Source of the DNA: Rhizobium sp. P38BS-XIX
Lineage (GTDB): Bacteria; Pseudomonadota; Alphaproteobacteria; Rhizobiales; Rhizobiaceae
DNA: 64,000 nucleotides
Reading direction: 5' to 3'
NCBI RefSeq assembly: GCF_012641435.1
Contig: NZ_JABAIJ010000003.1
Coordinates: forward strand, 1-64,000
Shown: one piece after another, positions 24,112 through 32,943 of the stretch
Position numbering within the stretch: position 1 is the stretch's first letter
Layout: each line of letters opens with the position of its first letter
Notes under the pieces: generated by a model
The model's database searches: none
Told to the model about the DNA's origin: nothing
The model's input: only the letters and a program-made list of their open reading frames with translations
Made by a program: the position numbers and the translations under genes

Positions 24112-25653
24112 TTAGTGTAGCGTCTTGCCGACGGCGAGCAAAAGTACGTTTTCCTGACTGAATTCATCCTTGTCGAGAATGCCGGCTATCTGCCCTTCAT
24201 GCATGACCGCAATTCGATCTGAGACACCGATCACCTCTTCCATGTCGCTCGAGATCATCAGGATCGCGACACCGGCATCGGCAAGCTTGCGCATCAGGCT
24301 GTAGATTTCATTCTTGGCGCCGATATCGATGCCCCGCGTCGGTTCGTCGAAGATCAGGACCCTTGGACGCATCGACAGCCATTTGGCGAGAACAACCTTC
24401 TGTTGGTTGCCGCCCGAAAGAGTGCCCGTACGCGTCGAGATCGACGGCGCCTTGATGCTCAGCTGCTTGCGCTGGCTTTCGGCAGCGGCGTTCTCCCGCT
24501 CGGAGGATACCATAAAACGCGGAGAATAGGCCGGTAGATTGGGCAGGGATATATTTTGCGATATCGGCATATCCAGCAGGATGCCGCTCAGCTTGCGATC
24601 TTCAGGAACAAGGAAGATGCCGTTTGCAACGGCTTCCCGGGCGGAGGTGATCTTGATGTCGCGGCCGTCAAGCACGGTCGTACCACCGCCATAGCTTCTA
24701 TCGATCCCGAAAAGGACACGCGCAAGTTCCGTTCTGCCCGATCCGACGAGGCCTGCAAGTCCGAGGATTTCGCCATAGCGTATATCGAGATCGACGGGTC
24801 GCGTCGGGTAGGCCGCGGTCCGGATGGCGGAGACTTTCAGCGCTACATTGCCAGGGGGCCGAGCCGGCTCTGCGTCGCGTGCACTCAGCGCACGGCCGAT
24901 CATCAGCTTGACCATACGGTCGTGATCGATCAGCTCTTTGGGCAAGGAGCCGACCAGCGTGCCGTCGCGTAGCACGATCACCCGATCGGCAACGCGCGAG
25001 ACTTCGTGCAAGCGATGTGAGATGAAGATGACGCTGATGCCCTCTGCCTTCAGCGAAGATATGACGTTAAGCAGCTTTTCTGTCTCGGACAGAGGCAGGC
25101 TGGATGTCGGCTCGTCGAGGATCACGAGCCGTGCATTGATCGAGAGCGCCTTGGCGATCTCCACCATTTGCTGTTGGGCAAGAGAGAGGGAGGCGACGGG
25201 CGTGTCGGCCGTAAAGTTCGCACCGACGCGCTTCAGGAGAGGGGCGACCATCGCGCGCAGGCGGTCTCGGTCGACAAGCTTCAGGAGACCGCCGCGAAGC
25301 GGCTCGCGTCCCAGGAAAATATTCGCGGCGACATCAAGGTTCTCAAAAAGATTGAGCTCCTGGTGAACGAACGCGATACCGGAGGCGATGCTGGTCTCGA
25401 CCGAGAACGATGTCTGCTCGACGCCATCAAGCCGAATGTTGCCCCGGTCCGGTTTGACGACGCCGCCGAGGATTTTCATCAGGGTTGATTTGCCGGCGCC
25501 ATTTTCGCCGACGAGGCCGATGACCTCGCCGGGTGTGACATCCATGGAGAAGTTATCGAGGGCCACGACACCGGGATAAGTCTTGCCAATTCTCGATAGG
25601 CTGAGAAAAGGCACCGTCGCGTCCGTCGCCAATGTATCTGATTGCTCATTCAT
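24112..25653 (-). CDS. Sugar ABC transporter ATP-binding protein (RbsA family, tandem ATPase)
   Basis: A 513-residue protein with two fused ABC domains. The first has Walker A GENGAGKST, signature LSLAQQQMVEIAKAL and Walker B LVILDEPTSSLP. The second has a degenerate Walker A (GLVGSGRTELA), signature LSGGNQQKVVLAKWL and Walker B VLIFDEPTRGID. This asymmetry is normal for RbsA/XylG/MglA proteins, in which only one site hydrolyses ATP efficiently. The gene lies between the binding-protein and permease genes, in the usual B-A-C order. The sugar cannot be read from this subunit. Confidence 0.93.
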   Translation of the reverse strand: MNEQSDTLATDATVPFLSLSRIGKTYPGVVALDNFSMDVTPGEVIGLVGENGAGKSTLMKILGGVVKPDRGNIRLDGVEQTSFSVETSIASGIAFVHQELNLFENLDVAANIFLGREPLRGGLLKLVDRDRLRAMVAPLLKRVGANFTADTPVASLSLAQQQMVEIAKALSINARLVILDEPTSSLPLSETEKLLNVISSLKAEGISVIFISHRLHEVSRVADRVIVLRDGTLVGSLPKELIDHDRMVKLMIGRALSARDAEPARPPGNVALKVSAIRTAAYPTRPVDLDIRYGEILGLAGLVGSGRTELARVLFGIDRSYGGGTTVLDGRDIKITSAREAVANGIFLVPEDRKLSGILLDMPISQNISLPNLPAYSPRFMVSSERENAAAESQRKQLSIKAPSISTRTGTLSGGNQQKVVLAKWLSMRPRVLIFDEPTRGIDIGAKNEIYSLMRKLADAGVAILMISSDMEEVIGVSDRIAVMHEGQIAGILDKDEFSQENVLLLAVGKTLH

Positions 25654-25756
25654 GCCAATTAAAGCCCGTACGATGTGGCCTGCAAGCCGATGCGTCGTGG
25701 ACGTTCAAGGAACAGCAGCGCCGATCCCCGCAATCGGCGCTGCTGCGGGAGGACCG

Positions 25757-26713
25757 TTAATTGCCGGCCATCGCCTTCAGGTTCGCCGCATAGGCGTCGA
25801 CATCATCCTTGCCGATGATCTTCGTGGGGATGATGATCAGCTTGTTGGCAGGGATGCCGGACTTGTCGCCCTTCAGGTAGGCCGCCATCAGCTTCATGCC
25901 CTGGTACGCCCAGAGGTAAGGCTGCTGAACGACGGTGCCGGCAATCGTGCCTTCCTTGACACCGCCAAGGGTGATCGGATCATCATCGAAGCCGACAACC
26001 GTGATCTGACCAAGCTTGCCTGCTTCGCGCAGCGCTTCGTAGATGCGCGGCGTATTGTAGGAATAGAAGCCGACCATGCACGTAACGTCAGGGCTTGCAA
26101 CAAGAGCGTCTTCGACGTTCTTCTTCGCACGGGTCTGGTCGATATCGTCGCCGCGGACATCGACAAGCTCGATCTTCGTGCCGGCGATGCCGTCCTTCAT
26201 GCCCTGGATGCGCTCCTTGGCATTGTCTGCGCCGAGAAGGCCCACGAAGCCGATGCACTTGCCGCCATTCGGCATGGCTTTCTTGGCGATTTCGGCAGCC
26301 TGCTTGCCAGCGTCGACGTTGGACGAGCCGATATAGGCGACACGGTTGGTGTCGGGTGCGTCGCTATCGGTGGTGAAGAGCGCCGTCTGCGAGCCGATCT
26401 TGTTCAGACCTTCGGTCGACGTCTTCGGATCGACGGCGGAAACCATGATGCCCTTCACGCCGGCGGAAACGAGATCTTCCATCAATCTCTGCTGGATGGC
26501 GACCGAGGATTGCTCGGGATATTTCAATTCCATGTTGAAGTCGGGTAGTTCGGCCTGCGCCTTCTTTACACCGGCTTCGGCAGCCTTCCAGAAGTCGGAA
26601 GCGCCGTTGACCACAAAGGCCAGCGTCGGCTTGTCGGCGGCGTAGGACGCCGTTGCGTAGCTCAGCATCAACCCTGCCGCAAAGGCGGCGGCGCCCCTTG
26701 TTAGGTACTTCAT
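25757..26713 (-). CDS. Sugar ABC transporter substrate-binding protein (RbsB family)
   Basis: A 318-residue periplasmic binding protein of the peripla_BP_4/LacI-like class. It begins with a signal peptide (KYLTRGAAAFAAGLMLSY, with cleavage after ASYAA at about residue 24). The mature part has the sugar-binding two-lobe pattern, including FVVNGASDFWKAAEAGVKKA, a central GIMVSAVDP and a hinge region near VGFDDDPITLGGVKEG. It captures the sugar for the RbsC/RbsA-type pair downstream. GGGAGGATTATC precedes the ATG at 26713. The gene leads the operon; the divergent LacI gene is the likely regulator. Confidence 0.92.
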   Translation of the reverse strand: MKYLTRGAAAFAAGLMLSYATASYAADKPTLAFVVNGASDFWKAAEAGVKKAQAELPDFNMELKYPEQSSVAIQQRLMEDLVSAGVKGIMVSAVDPKTSTEGLNKIGSQTALFTTDSDAPDTNRVAYIGSSNVDAGKQAAEIAKKAMPNGGKCIGFVGLLGADNAKERIQGMKDGIAGTKIELVDVRGDDIDQTRAKKNVEDALVASPDVTCMVGFYSYNTPRIYEALREAGKLGQITVVGFDDDPITLGGVKEGTIAGTVVQQPYLWAYQGMKLMAAYLKGDKSGIPANKLIIIPTKIIGKDDVDAYAANLKAMAGN

Positions 26714-27083
26714 GATAATCCTCCCGTAGGCCGCTCTGTCTGGGCCCAGTTGCAATTCGCGGCAGATCGGTCCTGCACCCCCTCCTAGGGCCTCTCGCGA
26801 GCGAGACGCGGCACGTCCAACCACAAGAGCGACGGTATACGACTAATTTTAATTAGTAAATAGAATTAGCAACGGGAATCTGCGTTACGCCGCCCAACAT
26901 CCCCTTGGAAACCTCGATATTTATTGCAATGCAGGGTGATGCGCGATAACGCCGCAGACTGTGATCGTTATTTATCGCGACGGCAGTTGCCGAAATCATT
27001 CCATTGATGATAATAAATATTAGCGTGCGAAGCGGCGGTGGGGTCGTCGACCGATTTCGCCACAGGGGAGATGAGACGCTGTC
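26714..27083. promoter_or_regulatory. Divergent control region between the sugar ABC operon and its LacI gene
   Basis: This 370-bp region holds several symmetric elements. ACTAATTTTAATTAGT (26842-26857) is a perfect 16-bp palindrome. CGCGATAA (26942-26949) and TTATCGCG (26972-26979) form an 8-bp inverted repeat, and within it ATAACG (26946-26951) mirrors CGTTAT (26966-26971). Any of these could be an operator for the LacI protein. No gene is seen. Confidence 0.5.
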
Positions 27084-28229
27084 ATGAAGAAGATACCGGC
27101 CGCGGACGGCGACCAGGCAGCCGACGATACCAAGACAGCGAAGCGCAAAGGCCGTCGCCTCGGCAATAGAGTGACGATGACGGATATCGCCAAGGCAGCT
27201 GGGTGTTCGCAGGCCGCGGTCTCTTTCGTCTTGAACAACACGCCGGGCATGCGCCTGTCGCAACAGACCCGTGACAGGGTCATCGAGGCCGCTCGTCAAT
27301 TGGGTTATGTCACGCCGGTGTTTTCAACTCCCCCCGCACTACAGTCATCATCGAAACTCGACGGCATTATCGGTTTCGCCGTCGACCAGCTCGCCACCAG
27401 CCCGGAAGCGGTCGTTGCGATCGAGGGTGCGCGTCAGGCCTGCTGGAATGCCGGCAATGTATTGCTCGTCGCCCAGACCATGAGCGACCCCGTCATGGAG
27501 CCGCGAGCGATCAAGGCGCTCAGCAATAGCGGCATCTCGGCTCTAATCTATATGACGATCTTCACCCGCGAGGTGGAAATCCCCGATTATCTCTACGATC
27601 TCAATATCCCGATCGTTCTGCTGAACTGCTACACGGCGGATTATGCCTTTCCGGCTGTCGTTCCGAGCGAAATTGCCGGCGGCCAGACGGCGACACGGCA
27701 TCTGATCTCCCATGGCCATCACCGCATTGCGACAATCACCGGCGAGCCTTGGATGCAGGCGGCGCAGGATCGACTGACCGGATATCGCCGCGCCCTGGCG
27801 ACCGCCGACATTCCGTTCGATCCAGAGTTGGTCATCGAAGGCGACTGGTCGGCCAGCGCGGGCTATTCCGCAACGATGAAACTGCTATCTCTTGCTGAGC
27901 GTCCGACCGCCATCTTCTGCCAGAATGACCGAACTGCCATCGGATGCTATGAGGCGCTCAAGGAAGCCGGGCTCCATATCCCCGAGGATATGTCGGTCAT
28001 GGGTTACGATGACGAAGATATCTGCCGTCATCTCGTGCCGCCGTTGAGCACTTCCGTTCTCCCGCACATGGCCATGGGGCAATGGGCGATCGAGCATCTG
28101 GAGACGGCGGTTCTGCCCCGCGAGCGGCGCTATCAGGTGACCAAGCTGGAATGCTCGCTCGTCAAGCGGGCGTCCGTTGCGGCTCCAGTCGGTGCCAAGA
28201 CAGGCGGCCGCAAGCCCCGCAAGGCTTAG
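27084..28229 (+). CDS. LacI-family transcriptional regulator of the sugar ABC operon
   Basis: A 381-residue protein with a basic tail (about 28 residues), then the LacI HTH and hinge (about 29-80, RVTMTDIAKAAGCSQAAVSF, VLNNTPG), and a periplasmic-binding-like ligand domain with late motifs AIFCQNDRTAIGCYEALKEA and MSVMGYDDEDICRHLVPPLS. It is divergent from the sugar ABC genes, so it very probably represses them until its sugar is present. The C-terminus ends in a basic stretch (TGGRKPRKA), and the N-terminal extension before the HTH is longer than usual. GGGGAG lies 13 nt before the ATG, a long spacing. Confidence 0.88.
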   Translation: MKKIPAADGDQAADDTKTAKRKGRRLGNRVTMTDIAKAAGCSQAAVSFVLNNTPGMRLSQQTRDRVIEAARQLGYVTPVFSTPPALQSSSKLDGIIGFAVDQLATSPEAVVAIEGARQACWNAGNVLLVAQTMSDPVMEPRAIKALSNSGISALIYMTIFTREVEIPDYLYDLNIPIVLLNCYTADYAFPAVVPSEIAGGQTATRHLISHGHHRIATITGEPWMQAAQDRLTGYRRALATADIPFDPELVIEGDWSASAGYSATMKLLSLAERPTAIFCQNDRTAIGCYEALKEAGLHIPEDMSVMGYDDEDICRHLVPPLSTSVLPHMAMGQWAIEHLETAVLPRERRYQVTKLECSLVKRASVAAPVGAKTGGRKPRKA

Positions 28230-28401
28230 TTCCGGCAGGTTTCAACCCCACAAATCCAGGGTTTCCACCCGGCTGGATCAGGTTTCGTGCCGTCCTGCGT
28301 AGGTCCTATCGACTGTCAGATGCTCCGGAGGCAGGCCTTCTGGCACTTAGACGCGGCTTTGCCCGTGATCCTTGCCATGGGCGAAACGGGAACAGCAATT
28401 C

Positions 28402-28428
28402 TGATTTATGCGTAGTTTGCATAAATCA
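28402..28428 (+). promoter_or_regulatory. Perfect inverted repeat with LysR-box layout upstream of the importer/lyase operon
   Basis: TGATTTATGC (28402-28411) and GCATAAATCA (28419-28428) are perfectly complementary 10-bp arms around a 7-bp spacer. The core ATGC-N7-GCAT contains the T-N11-A pattern of LysR-type regulators. It lies 95 bp before the first start codon of the operon, and the LysR gene at 35808 is the natural candidate to bind it. The rest of the 28230-28523 gap shows no gene. Confidence 0.65.
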
Positions 28429-28523
28429 CATGCTTAAATCTCGTTTGCGAATGAATTCCAAAGCAACGTAAGTTTTTTCCCATTATAAGATTGAAGCTCA
28501 CCAACGAGCTCAGGGGATCGAAT

Positions 28524-29411
28524 TTGACGAACTCAGCGCCACTGGACGTGAATGCGCTTGTGATCGTGCCGCAGCGAAAAATCGGCACGAAGATCATGGC
28601 GGCAGTCTGCATCATCCTCCTTCTTCTTCTGGCGAGAGCCTTCTGGAAGGGCGATATCGCCTGGGAATATGTCGCACAGAACCTGTTTACTAGGGCCGTC
28701 ATGACGGGTGTTGGCAACACGATCATCATGACGTTCTGCGCCATGATCGTCGGCATCGTTCTGGGTGTCATTGCCGCGATCATGCGCATGTCGGACAATC
28801 CGGTTCTGCGCAGCATCTCGGTCGGCTATGTCTGGCTGTTTCGCGGTACGCCGGCGCTGCTCCAGCTCCTCCTGTGGTTCAATCTTGCCCTGATTTTCCC
28901 GACGATCGGTATTCCGGGATTGTGGTCGCTCCGCACCGTCGATGTCATGACGCCGTTCGTTGCGGCTCTCCTTGGGCTTGGTATCCAGCAGGGCGCCTAT
29001 ACCGCCGAAGTCGTGCGTGCCGGCCTTCTGTCGATCGACAAGGGGCAGATGGAAGCAGCGCAGTCGATCGGCATGACGAAGCTGCGGGCAACGCTGAAGA
29101 TTGTGCTGCCGCAGGCCATGCGCGTCATCGTGCCGCCGATCGGCAATGAAACCATCGGCATGGTCAAACTCACCTCGCTCGCCAGCGTCATCCAGTATTC
29201 GGAAGTTCTGAAAAACGTCGAGGACATCTACTACGTCAATTCGCGTGTCATCGAACTGCTGATCGTGGCGGCCATCTGGTACATGGTCGTCGTCACCATT
29301 CTCAGCATTGCACAGGTCTATATAGAGCGGCACTTCTCCAAGGGCTGGGGCCGGCGCGATGCGAGCGCTCAGCAGGCCGCCAATCAGGCTCTGGTCGGGG
29401 AGGCGTCCTGA
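28524..29411 (+). CDS. Polar amino-acid ABC transporter permease (HisM/GlnP family)
   Basis: A 295-residue protein with an N-terminal hydrophobic segment, then the HAAT permease domain with about five membrane helices. [20 protein letters not shown] is the usual entry. [18 protein letters not shown] and the cytoplasmic EAA loop ([20 protein letters not shown]) that docks the ATPase are both visible. The start is TTG 28524, because AGGGGA lies 6 nt upstream; the TTG at 28491 lacks a ribosome site. It is the only permease gene here, so it probably forms a homodimer. The stop overlaps the next gene's ATG (TGATG). Confidence 0.9.
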   Translation: MTNSAPLDVNALVIVPQRKIGTKIMAAVCIILLLLLARAFWKGDIAWEYVAQNLFTRAVMTGVGNTIIMTFCAMIVGIVLGVIAAIMRMSDNPVLRSISVGYVWLFRGTPALLQLLLWFNLALIFPTIGIPGLWSLRTVDVMTPFVAALLGLGIQQGAYTAEVVRAGLLSIDKGQMEAAQSIGMTKLRATLKIVLPQAMRVIVPPIGNETIGMVKLTSLASVIQYSEVLKNVEDIYYVNSRVIELLIVAAIWYMVVVTILSIAQVYIERHFSKGWGRRDASAQQAANQALVGEAS

Positions 29412-30172
29412 TGGATACGATCATCAAGGCACACGGCCTGCAGAAATATTTCGGCACCTTTCACGTCCTGAGGGACATCGATTTCGAGATCAGGAAGGGC
29501 GAAGTCGTTTGCATTATCGGACCTTCCGGTTCGGGCAAAAGCACTTTCCTGCGCTGCATCAACCAGCTTGAGCAGATCGATGCGGGTTATGTCACGGTCG
29601 AAGATGAGATCGCCGGCTATCGCCGCGACGGCAACCGGCTGTTTCCGCTGCCGGATCGTGAGATCGCCCGCCAGCGTCAGTCCGTCGGCATGGTCTTCCA
29701 AAAGTTCCATCTCTTCCCGCATCGCACGGTCCTGCAGAACATCATCGAAGGTCCGGTCGGCGTGCAGAAGCGGCCGAAGCAGGAGTGCATCGCCGAAGCG
29801 CGCGTTCTTCTGCAGCGCGTCGGTCTTGCCGACAAGGCAGGCGCCTATCCGGGCGAATTGTCCGGCGGCCAGCAGCAGCGCATCGCGATTGCCCGCGCGC
29901 TCGCCATGAAGCCCAAGGCCATGCTTTTCGACGAACCGACCTCGGCGCTCGATCCAGAGCTTGTCGGCGAAGTCCTTGGCGTCATGAAGGAGCTCGCCGC
30001 TTCGGGAACGACCATGATTGTCGTTACGCACGAGATCGGCTTTTGCCGCGAGGTCGCCGACCGTGTCGTCTTCATGGATGCCGGCATGATCGTTGAGACC
30101 GGAACGCCCAGCGACATATTGGAAAACCCCAGGAATCCCAGAGTGAAGAACTTCATCTCTGCGGTGCTTTAA
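29411..30172 (+). CDS. Polar amino-acid ABC transporter ATP-binding protein (GlnQ/HisP family)
   Basis: A 253-residue ABC ATPase. Walker A is GPSGSGKST, the Q-loop lies in [13 protein letters not shown], the signature is [15 protein letters not shown], Walker B is [13 protein letters not shown] and the switch His is in IVVTHEIGF. All catalytic features are intact. It carries a small insertion between Walker A and the Q-loop ([16 protein letters not shown]), common in this subgroup. The translational overlap with the permease gene suggests coupled synthesis. It energises the importer whose binding protein follows. Confidence 0.92.
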   Translation: MDTIIKAHGLQKYFGTFHVLRDIDFEIRKGEVVCIIGPSGSGKSTFLRCINQLEQIDAGYVTVEDEIAGYRRDGNRLFPLPDREIARQRQSVGMVFQKFHLFPHRTVLQNIIEGPVGVQKRPKQECIAEARVLLQRVGLADKAGAYPGELSGGQQQRIAIARALAMKPKAMLFDEPTSALDPELVGEVLGVMKELAASGTTMIVVTHEIGFCREVADRVVFMDAGMIVETGTPSDILENPRNPRVKNFISAVL

Positions 30173-30213
30173 CAACAAAAGAACCTGAAGAAAGATCATC
30201 AGAGGAGAATTTC

Positions 30214-31044
30214 ATGAAACTCATTCGTCTTGCTGTTTCGGCGGCCCTTCTTTCGCTTGCGGCCACCGCTGCTTCCGCGGATTCGAGCCTTAATCTGCTC
30301 AAGGATGGCGAACTCCGCATCATGACCAACCCGATCTATCCGCCGATGGAGTTCGTCAATCCGGACACCGGTACGATCGATGGTTTCGACGTCGATCTGG
30401 CGAACGCGATTGCCAAGAAGCTTAATCTTACGACCGTCTTCGTGACGTCCGCTTTCCAGGAACTGCAGAGCGGCCTTCAGACCGGCCGTGCCGACATGAT
30501 CATCTCCGGCATGAGCGACAACGTGAAGCGCCAGGCCAGCATGGACTTCGTCGACTACATCACCAGCGGGCCGATCCTCTTTACCGTCAACGCCAATGCC
30601 GCGACCTACAAGCAGCCGAGCGACCTTTGCGGCAAGACTGTTGCCGGAAGCCGCAGCACGTCCTTCGGTGACAACGTCAAGGCATGGAGTGCCGAGAATT
30701 GCGAAGGCAAGGGCAAGCCCGCCATCAAGTTCGAGGGGACTGCGGATTCGAACGCTGCCCGTCTCGGCATGAAGCAGGGCCGTTATGACGCGGTCGTGCA
30801 GGGCATCGAAACCATCGCCTATCAGATGCGTATCGAGCCCAACACCTATACGCTCGTCGGCGAGCCGCTGCTCAGCAACGACACGTTCGGCATCGGCTTC
30901 AAGAAGGACCACACCGCGCTTCGCGATGCAGTTGCCGGCGCTCTCGACGGGCTGATCAAGGACGGCACCTATGACGAGATCCTCAAGAAGTGGGGCCTCG
31001 TTCACAATGCCGTTCCGAAGGCCGTGATCAACGGCGTCAAGTAA
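30214..31044 (+). CDS. Polar amino-acid ABC transporter substrate-binding protein
   Basis: A 276-residue periplasmic binding protein (SBP_bac_3 family). The signal peptide is LIRLAVSAALLSLAATAASA, with cleavage after ASA at about residue 22. The mature protein begins with a typical block, LRIMTNPIYPPMEFVNP and IDGFDVDLANAIAKKL, and has FQELQSGLQTGRADMIISG and KQGRYDAVVQGI. The ligand should be an amino acid or a related carboxylated amine; the genes downstream suggest a modified aspartate-like compound. AGAGGAGAATTTC is a strong ribosome site. A hairpin follows the gene, which may lower expression of the enzymes relative to the binding protein. Confidence 0.92.
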   Translation: MKLIRLAVSAALLSLAATAASADSSLNLLKDGELRIMTNPIYPPMEFVNPDTGTIDGFDVDLANAIAKKLNLTTVFVTSAFQELQSGLQTGRADMIISGMSDNVKRQASMDFVDYITSGPILFTVNANAATYKQPSDLCGKTVAGSRSTSFGDNVKAWSAENCEGKGKPAIKFEGTADSNAARLGMKQGRYDAVVQGIETIAYQMRIEPNTYTLVGEPLLSNDTFGIGFKKDHTALRDAVAGALDGLIKDGTYDEILKKWGLVHNAVPKAVINGVK

Positions 31045-31052
31045 CGCCTGAG

Positions 31053-31079
31053 GAAGCGCCGCGATAACAACGGCGCTTC
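31053..31079 (+). terminator. Partial terminator or attenuating hairpin after the binding-protein gene
   Basis: GAAGCGCCG (31053-31061) and CGGCGCTTC (31071-31079) form a perfect 9-bp stem with a 9-nt loop, followed by TCTTTCCC. It lies inside the apparent operon, where such a hairpin often protects the highly expressed binding-protein message. Confidence 0.55.
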
Positions 31080-31174
31080 TCTTTCCCATCGCAAGCAGCC
31101 ATCGGCCGGGGCGTGTCAGCGCCCGCGGATGGGTGGTTGCGTCCTAAAACACCTTGAAACGCATCCAGAGTCCC

Positions 31175-32047
31175 ATGACTGCGAAGAGTGCAATCAAATC
31201 GGCAAGACCAAGCCTGTGGCCGGCAGGCCGGCAATCGGCTGTGGCGCTCGCCTTCGACGTCGATGGTCCGACGGGCGATGCAATGCTCGACGGCTCGCTG
31301 CTCTCCAATCCCCGCTATTTCACGCAGGGCGCCTATGGCCCGTGGCGAGCGCTGCCGCGGCTTCTCGATCTTCTGGCTGCTTATGGGCTCAAGGCGACCT
31401 TCTTCGTGCCGACCTGGGTGGTCGAACATTGGCCGTCGCAATGCGAACGAATCCTTCTCGATGCCCATGAGATCGCCTATCACGGCCATTATCATGAGGT
31501 CTTCATCGACTGCAGTCGCCAGCAGCAGCTCGATATCATGGGACGCTCCCGCGACATCTTTCAAAGCCGGATGGGTGTGACGCCGGTCGGCTTCCGCACA
31601 CCGTCTGGCGACTGGAGCGACGAGACCGCGCAGTTGCTGCACGAGTTCGGTGTCATCTATTCGAGCTCGATGCGTGGCGACGACAGGCCTTACTTTCATA
31701 CGACATCGCGCGGTCGTGGGCTTGTCGAGATTCCAGGGCGCTGGGATATCGATGATTATACCGCGCTCGCCTATACCGAAGAGCCTGATTTTCCCATCGG
31801 CCTCGACCGCATCTCGGGCTACGCCGATGTTCAGAAGAACTGGTGCGCCGAATTCGAAGGCTATCACCGCGAAGGACTCTGCTGGACGACGATCCTGCAT
31901 CCGAAAGTTTGCGCCCGGCCCGGCCGGCTTGCGATCCTCGAAGGTCTATTCAAGGCAATCACGGCCCATGGCGACAGCGTCTGGGCAACACACTGTGCGG
32001 AAATCGCAAAGTGGTGGATCGCACAACATCCGGAGAATGCCGCATGA
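31175..32047 (+). CDS. Polysaccharide-deacetylase/PuuE-fold hydrolase, first of a pair
   Basis: A 290-residue NodB-like (carbohydrate esterase 4 fold) protein. The first metal motif appears as ALAFDVDGPTG, the second as YHGHYHE (His-x3-His pattern) and a third as FRTPSGDWS. The fold covers polysaccharide deacetylases but also the PuuE allantoinase and cyclic-imide hydrolases, which cleave cyclic amides. With no sugar genes nearby, a small cyclic amide or imide is a more likely substrate. No signal peptide is seen, so it is cytoplasmic. An earlier TTG start at 31154 is possible. Its stop overlaps the next start (ATGA), tying it to its paralogue. Confidence 0.8.
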   Translation: MTAKSAIKSARPSLWPAGRQSAVALAFDVDGPTGDAMLDGSLLSNPRYFTQGAYGPWRALPRLLDLLAAYGLKATFFVPTWVVEHWPSQCERILLDAHEIAYHGHYHEVFIDCSRQQQLDIMGRSRDIFQSRMGVTPVGFRTPSGDWSDETAQLLHEFGVIYSSSMRGDDRPYFHTTSRGRGLVEIPGRWDIDDYTALAYTEEPDFPIGLDRISGYADVQKNWCAEFEGYHREGLCWTTILHPKVCARPGRLAILEGLFKAITAHGDSVWATHCAEIAKWWIAQHPENAA

Positions 32048-32943
32048 CCGATACGGCTTCAAAAGGCTTCTGGCCGCAGGGCAAGACATGCGCGGCAATC
32101 GTCTCCGTGATCTTTGACGACGGGCTTGATGCAGTCGCGCAGGCGCCTGACCTCAAAGGGCGCAGCAAGAGTTTCTCCGTCTGGCAATATGGTGCCACGC
32201 GTGGCGTCGAGCGTCTTTGCAACGCCTTTGCCGATGCCGGGATTTCCACGAGCTGGTTTGTGCCGGGTATCGTCGCGGAGAAGCATGAAGCGCTGCTGCG
32301 CGACGTCGTGGTGCCGCACCATGAGATTGAGAGTCATGGCTGGAATTTCGAACGCTACGATGCGATGTCTGCTCTTGCCGCTGTCGAGCTTCTCAAGCGC
32401 AGCCGCGAGACGCTGAGTGCGATTGCCTCGAACCAGGTTTGCGGGTTCCGGCTTCCGGCCGGCAATTGGCCGCGCCGCTTCGATCGTCTGCTGGTCGAGG
32501 CCGGCTATTCTTGGTCTGCATCGCTGAACGGCGACGATGTGCCCTACAGCCATTCCTCGTCGCTGGTGGAGATCCCGGTTCACATCGAGCTGGAAGATCG
32601 GCCCTATTTCCAGTTCAATTTCACCCCCGCCTTCCCCAAGGGGCAAAGTCGCATTCCCTCCTATGAGGCAGTGCTGGGCAATTGGATCGCCGAGTTCGAT
32701 GCCTACCGCAAATACGGCCTCTGTTACGTCATCCAGCTTCGCCCGGAGTGGACCGGCACGCCGGGCCGGATCGCACTCGTTGAAGCCTTGCTTGCCCATA
32801 TCACGAGCTTCGACGACGTGTGGCTGGCGACAGCTGCGGACGTCGCCCGCTGGCACGCCGACAAGGGCGTTGCTGCACCGGGCGACCACCCGATCAATGT
32901 CTATGAAGCCTATGTCGATGAGGAACGGTCCCGTGAGCGATAA
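32044..32943 (+). CDS. Polysaccharide-deacetylase/PuuE-fold protein, second of a pair
   Basis: A 299-residue paralogue of the preceding protein. Its first motif is SVIFDDGLDAV, the second is IESHGWNFERY and the third FRLPAGNWP. The second motif has only one of the two histidines seen in the neighbour and resembles the SHGxxW segment I recall for PuuE allantoinase, which works without the usual metal site. It may therefore be a metal-independent amidohydrolase, or a non-catalytic partner of the first protein. The 4-bp ATGA overlap with the upstream gene and the 11-bp overlap with the downstream MmgE/PrpD gene show tight operon coupling. Cytoplasmic; exact substrate unknown. Confidence 0.78.
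   Translation: MTDTASKGFWPQGKTCAAIVSVIFDDGLDAVAQAPDLKGRSKSFSVWQYGATRGVERLCNAFADAGISTSWFVPGIVAEKHEALLRDVVVPHHEIESHGWNFERYDAMSALAAVELLKRSRETLSAIASNQVCGFRLPAGNWPRRFDRLLVEAGYSWSASLNGDDVPYSHSSSLVEIPVHIELEDRPYFQFNFTPAFPKGQSRIPSYEAVLGNWIAEFDAYRKYGLCYVIQLRPEWTGTPGRIALVEALLAHITSFDDVWLATAADVARWHADKGVAAPGDHPINVYEAYVDEERSRER

Noticed and set aside
31175..32943. Calling the PuuE-fold pair NodB-type chitooligosaccharide deacetylases of a nodulation locus
   Set aside because: There are no nodA, nodC or nod-box elements. The proteins are longer than NodB, and the neighbours are an amino-acid importer and acid-metabolism enzymes.
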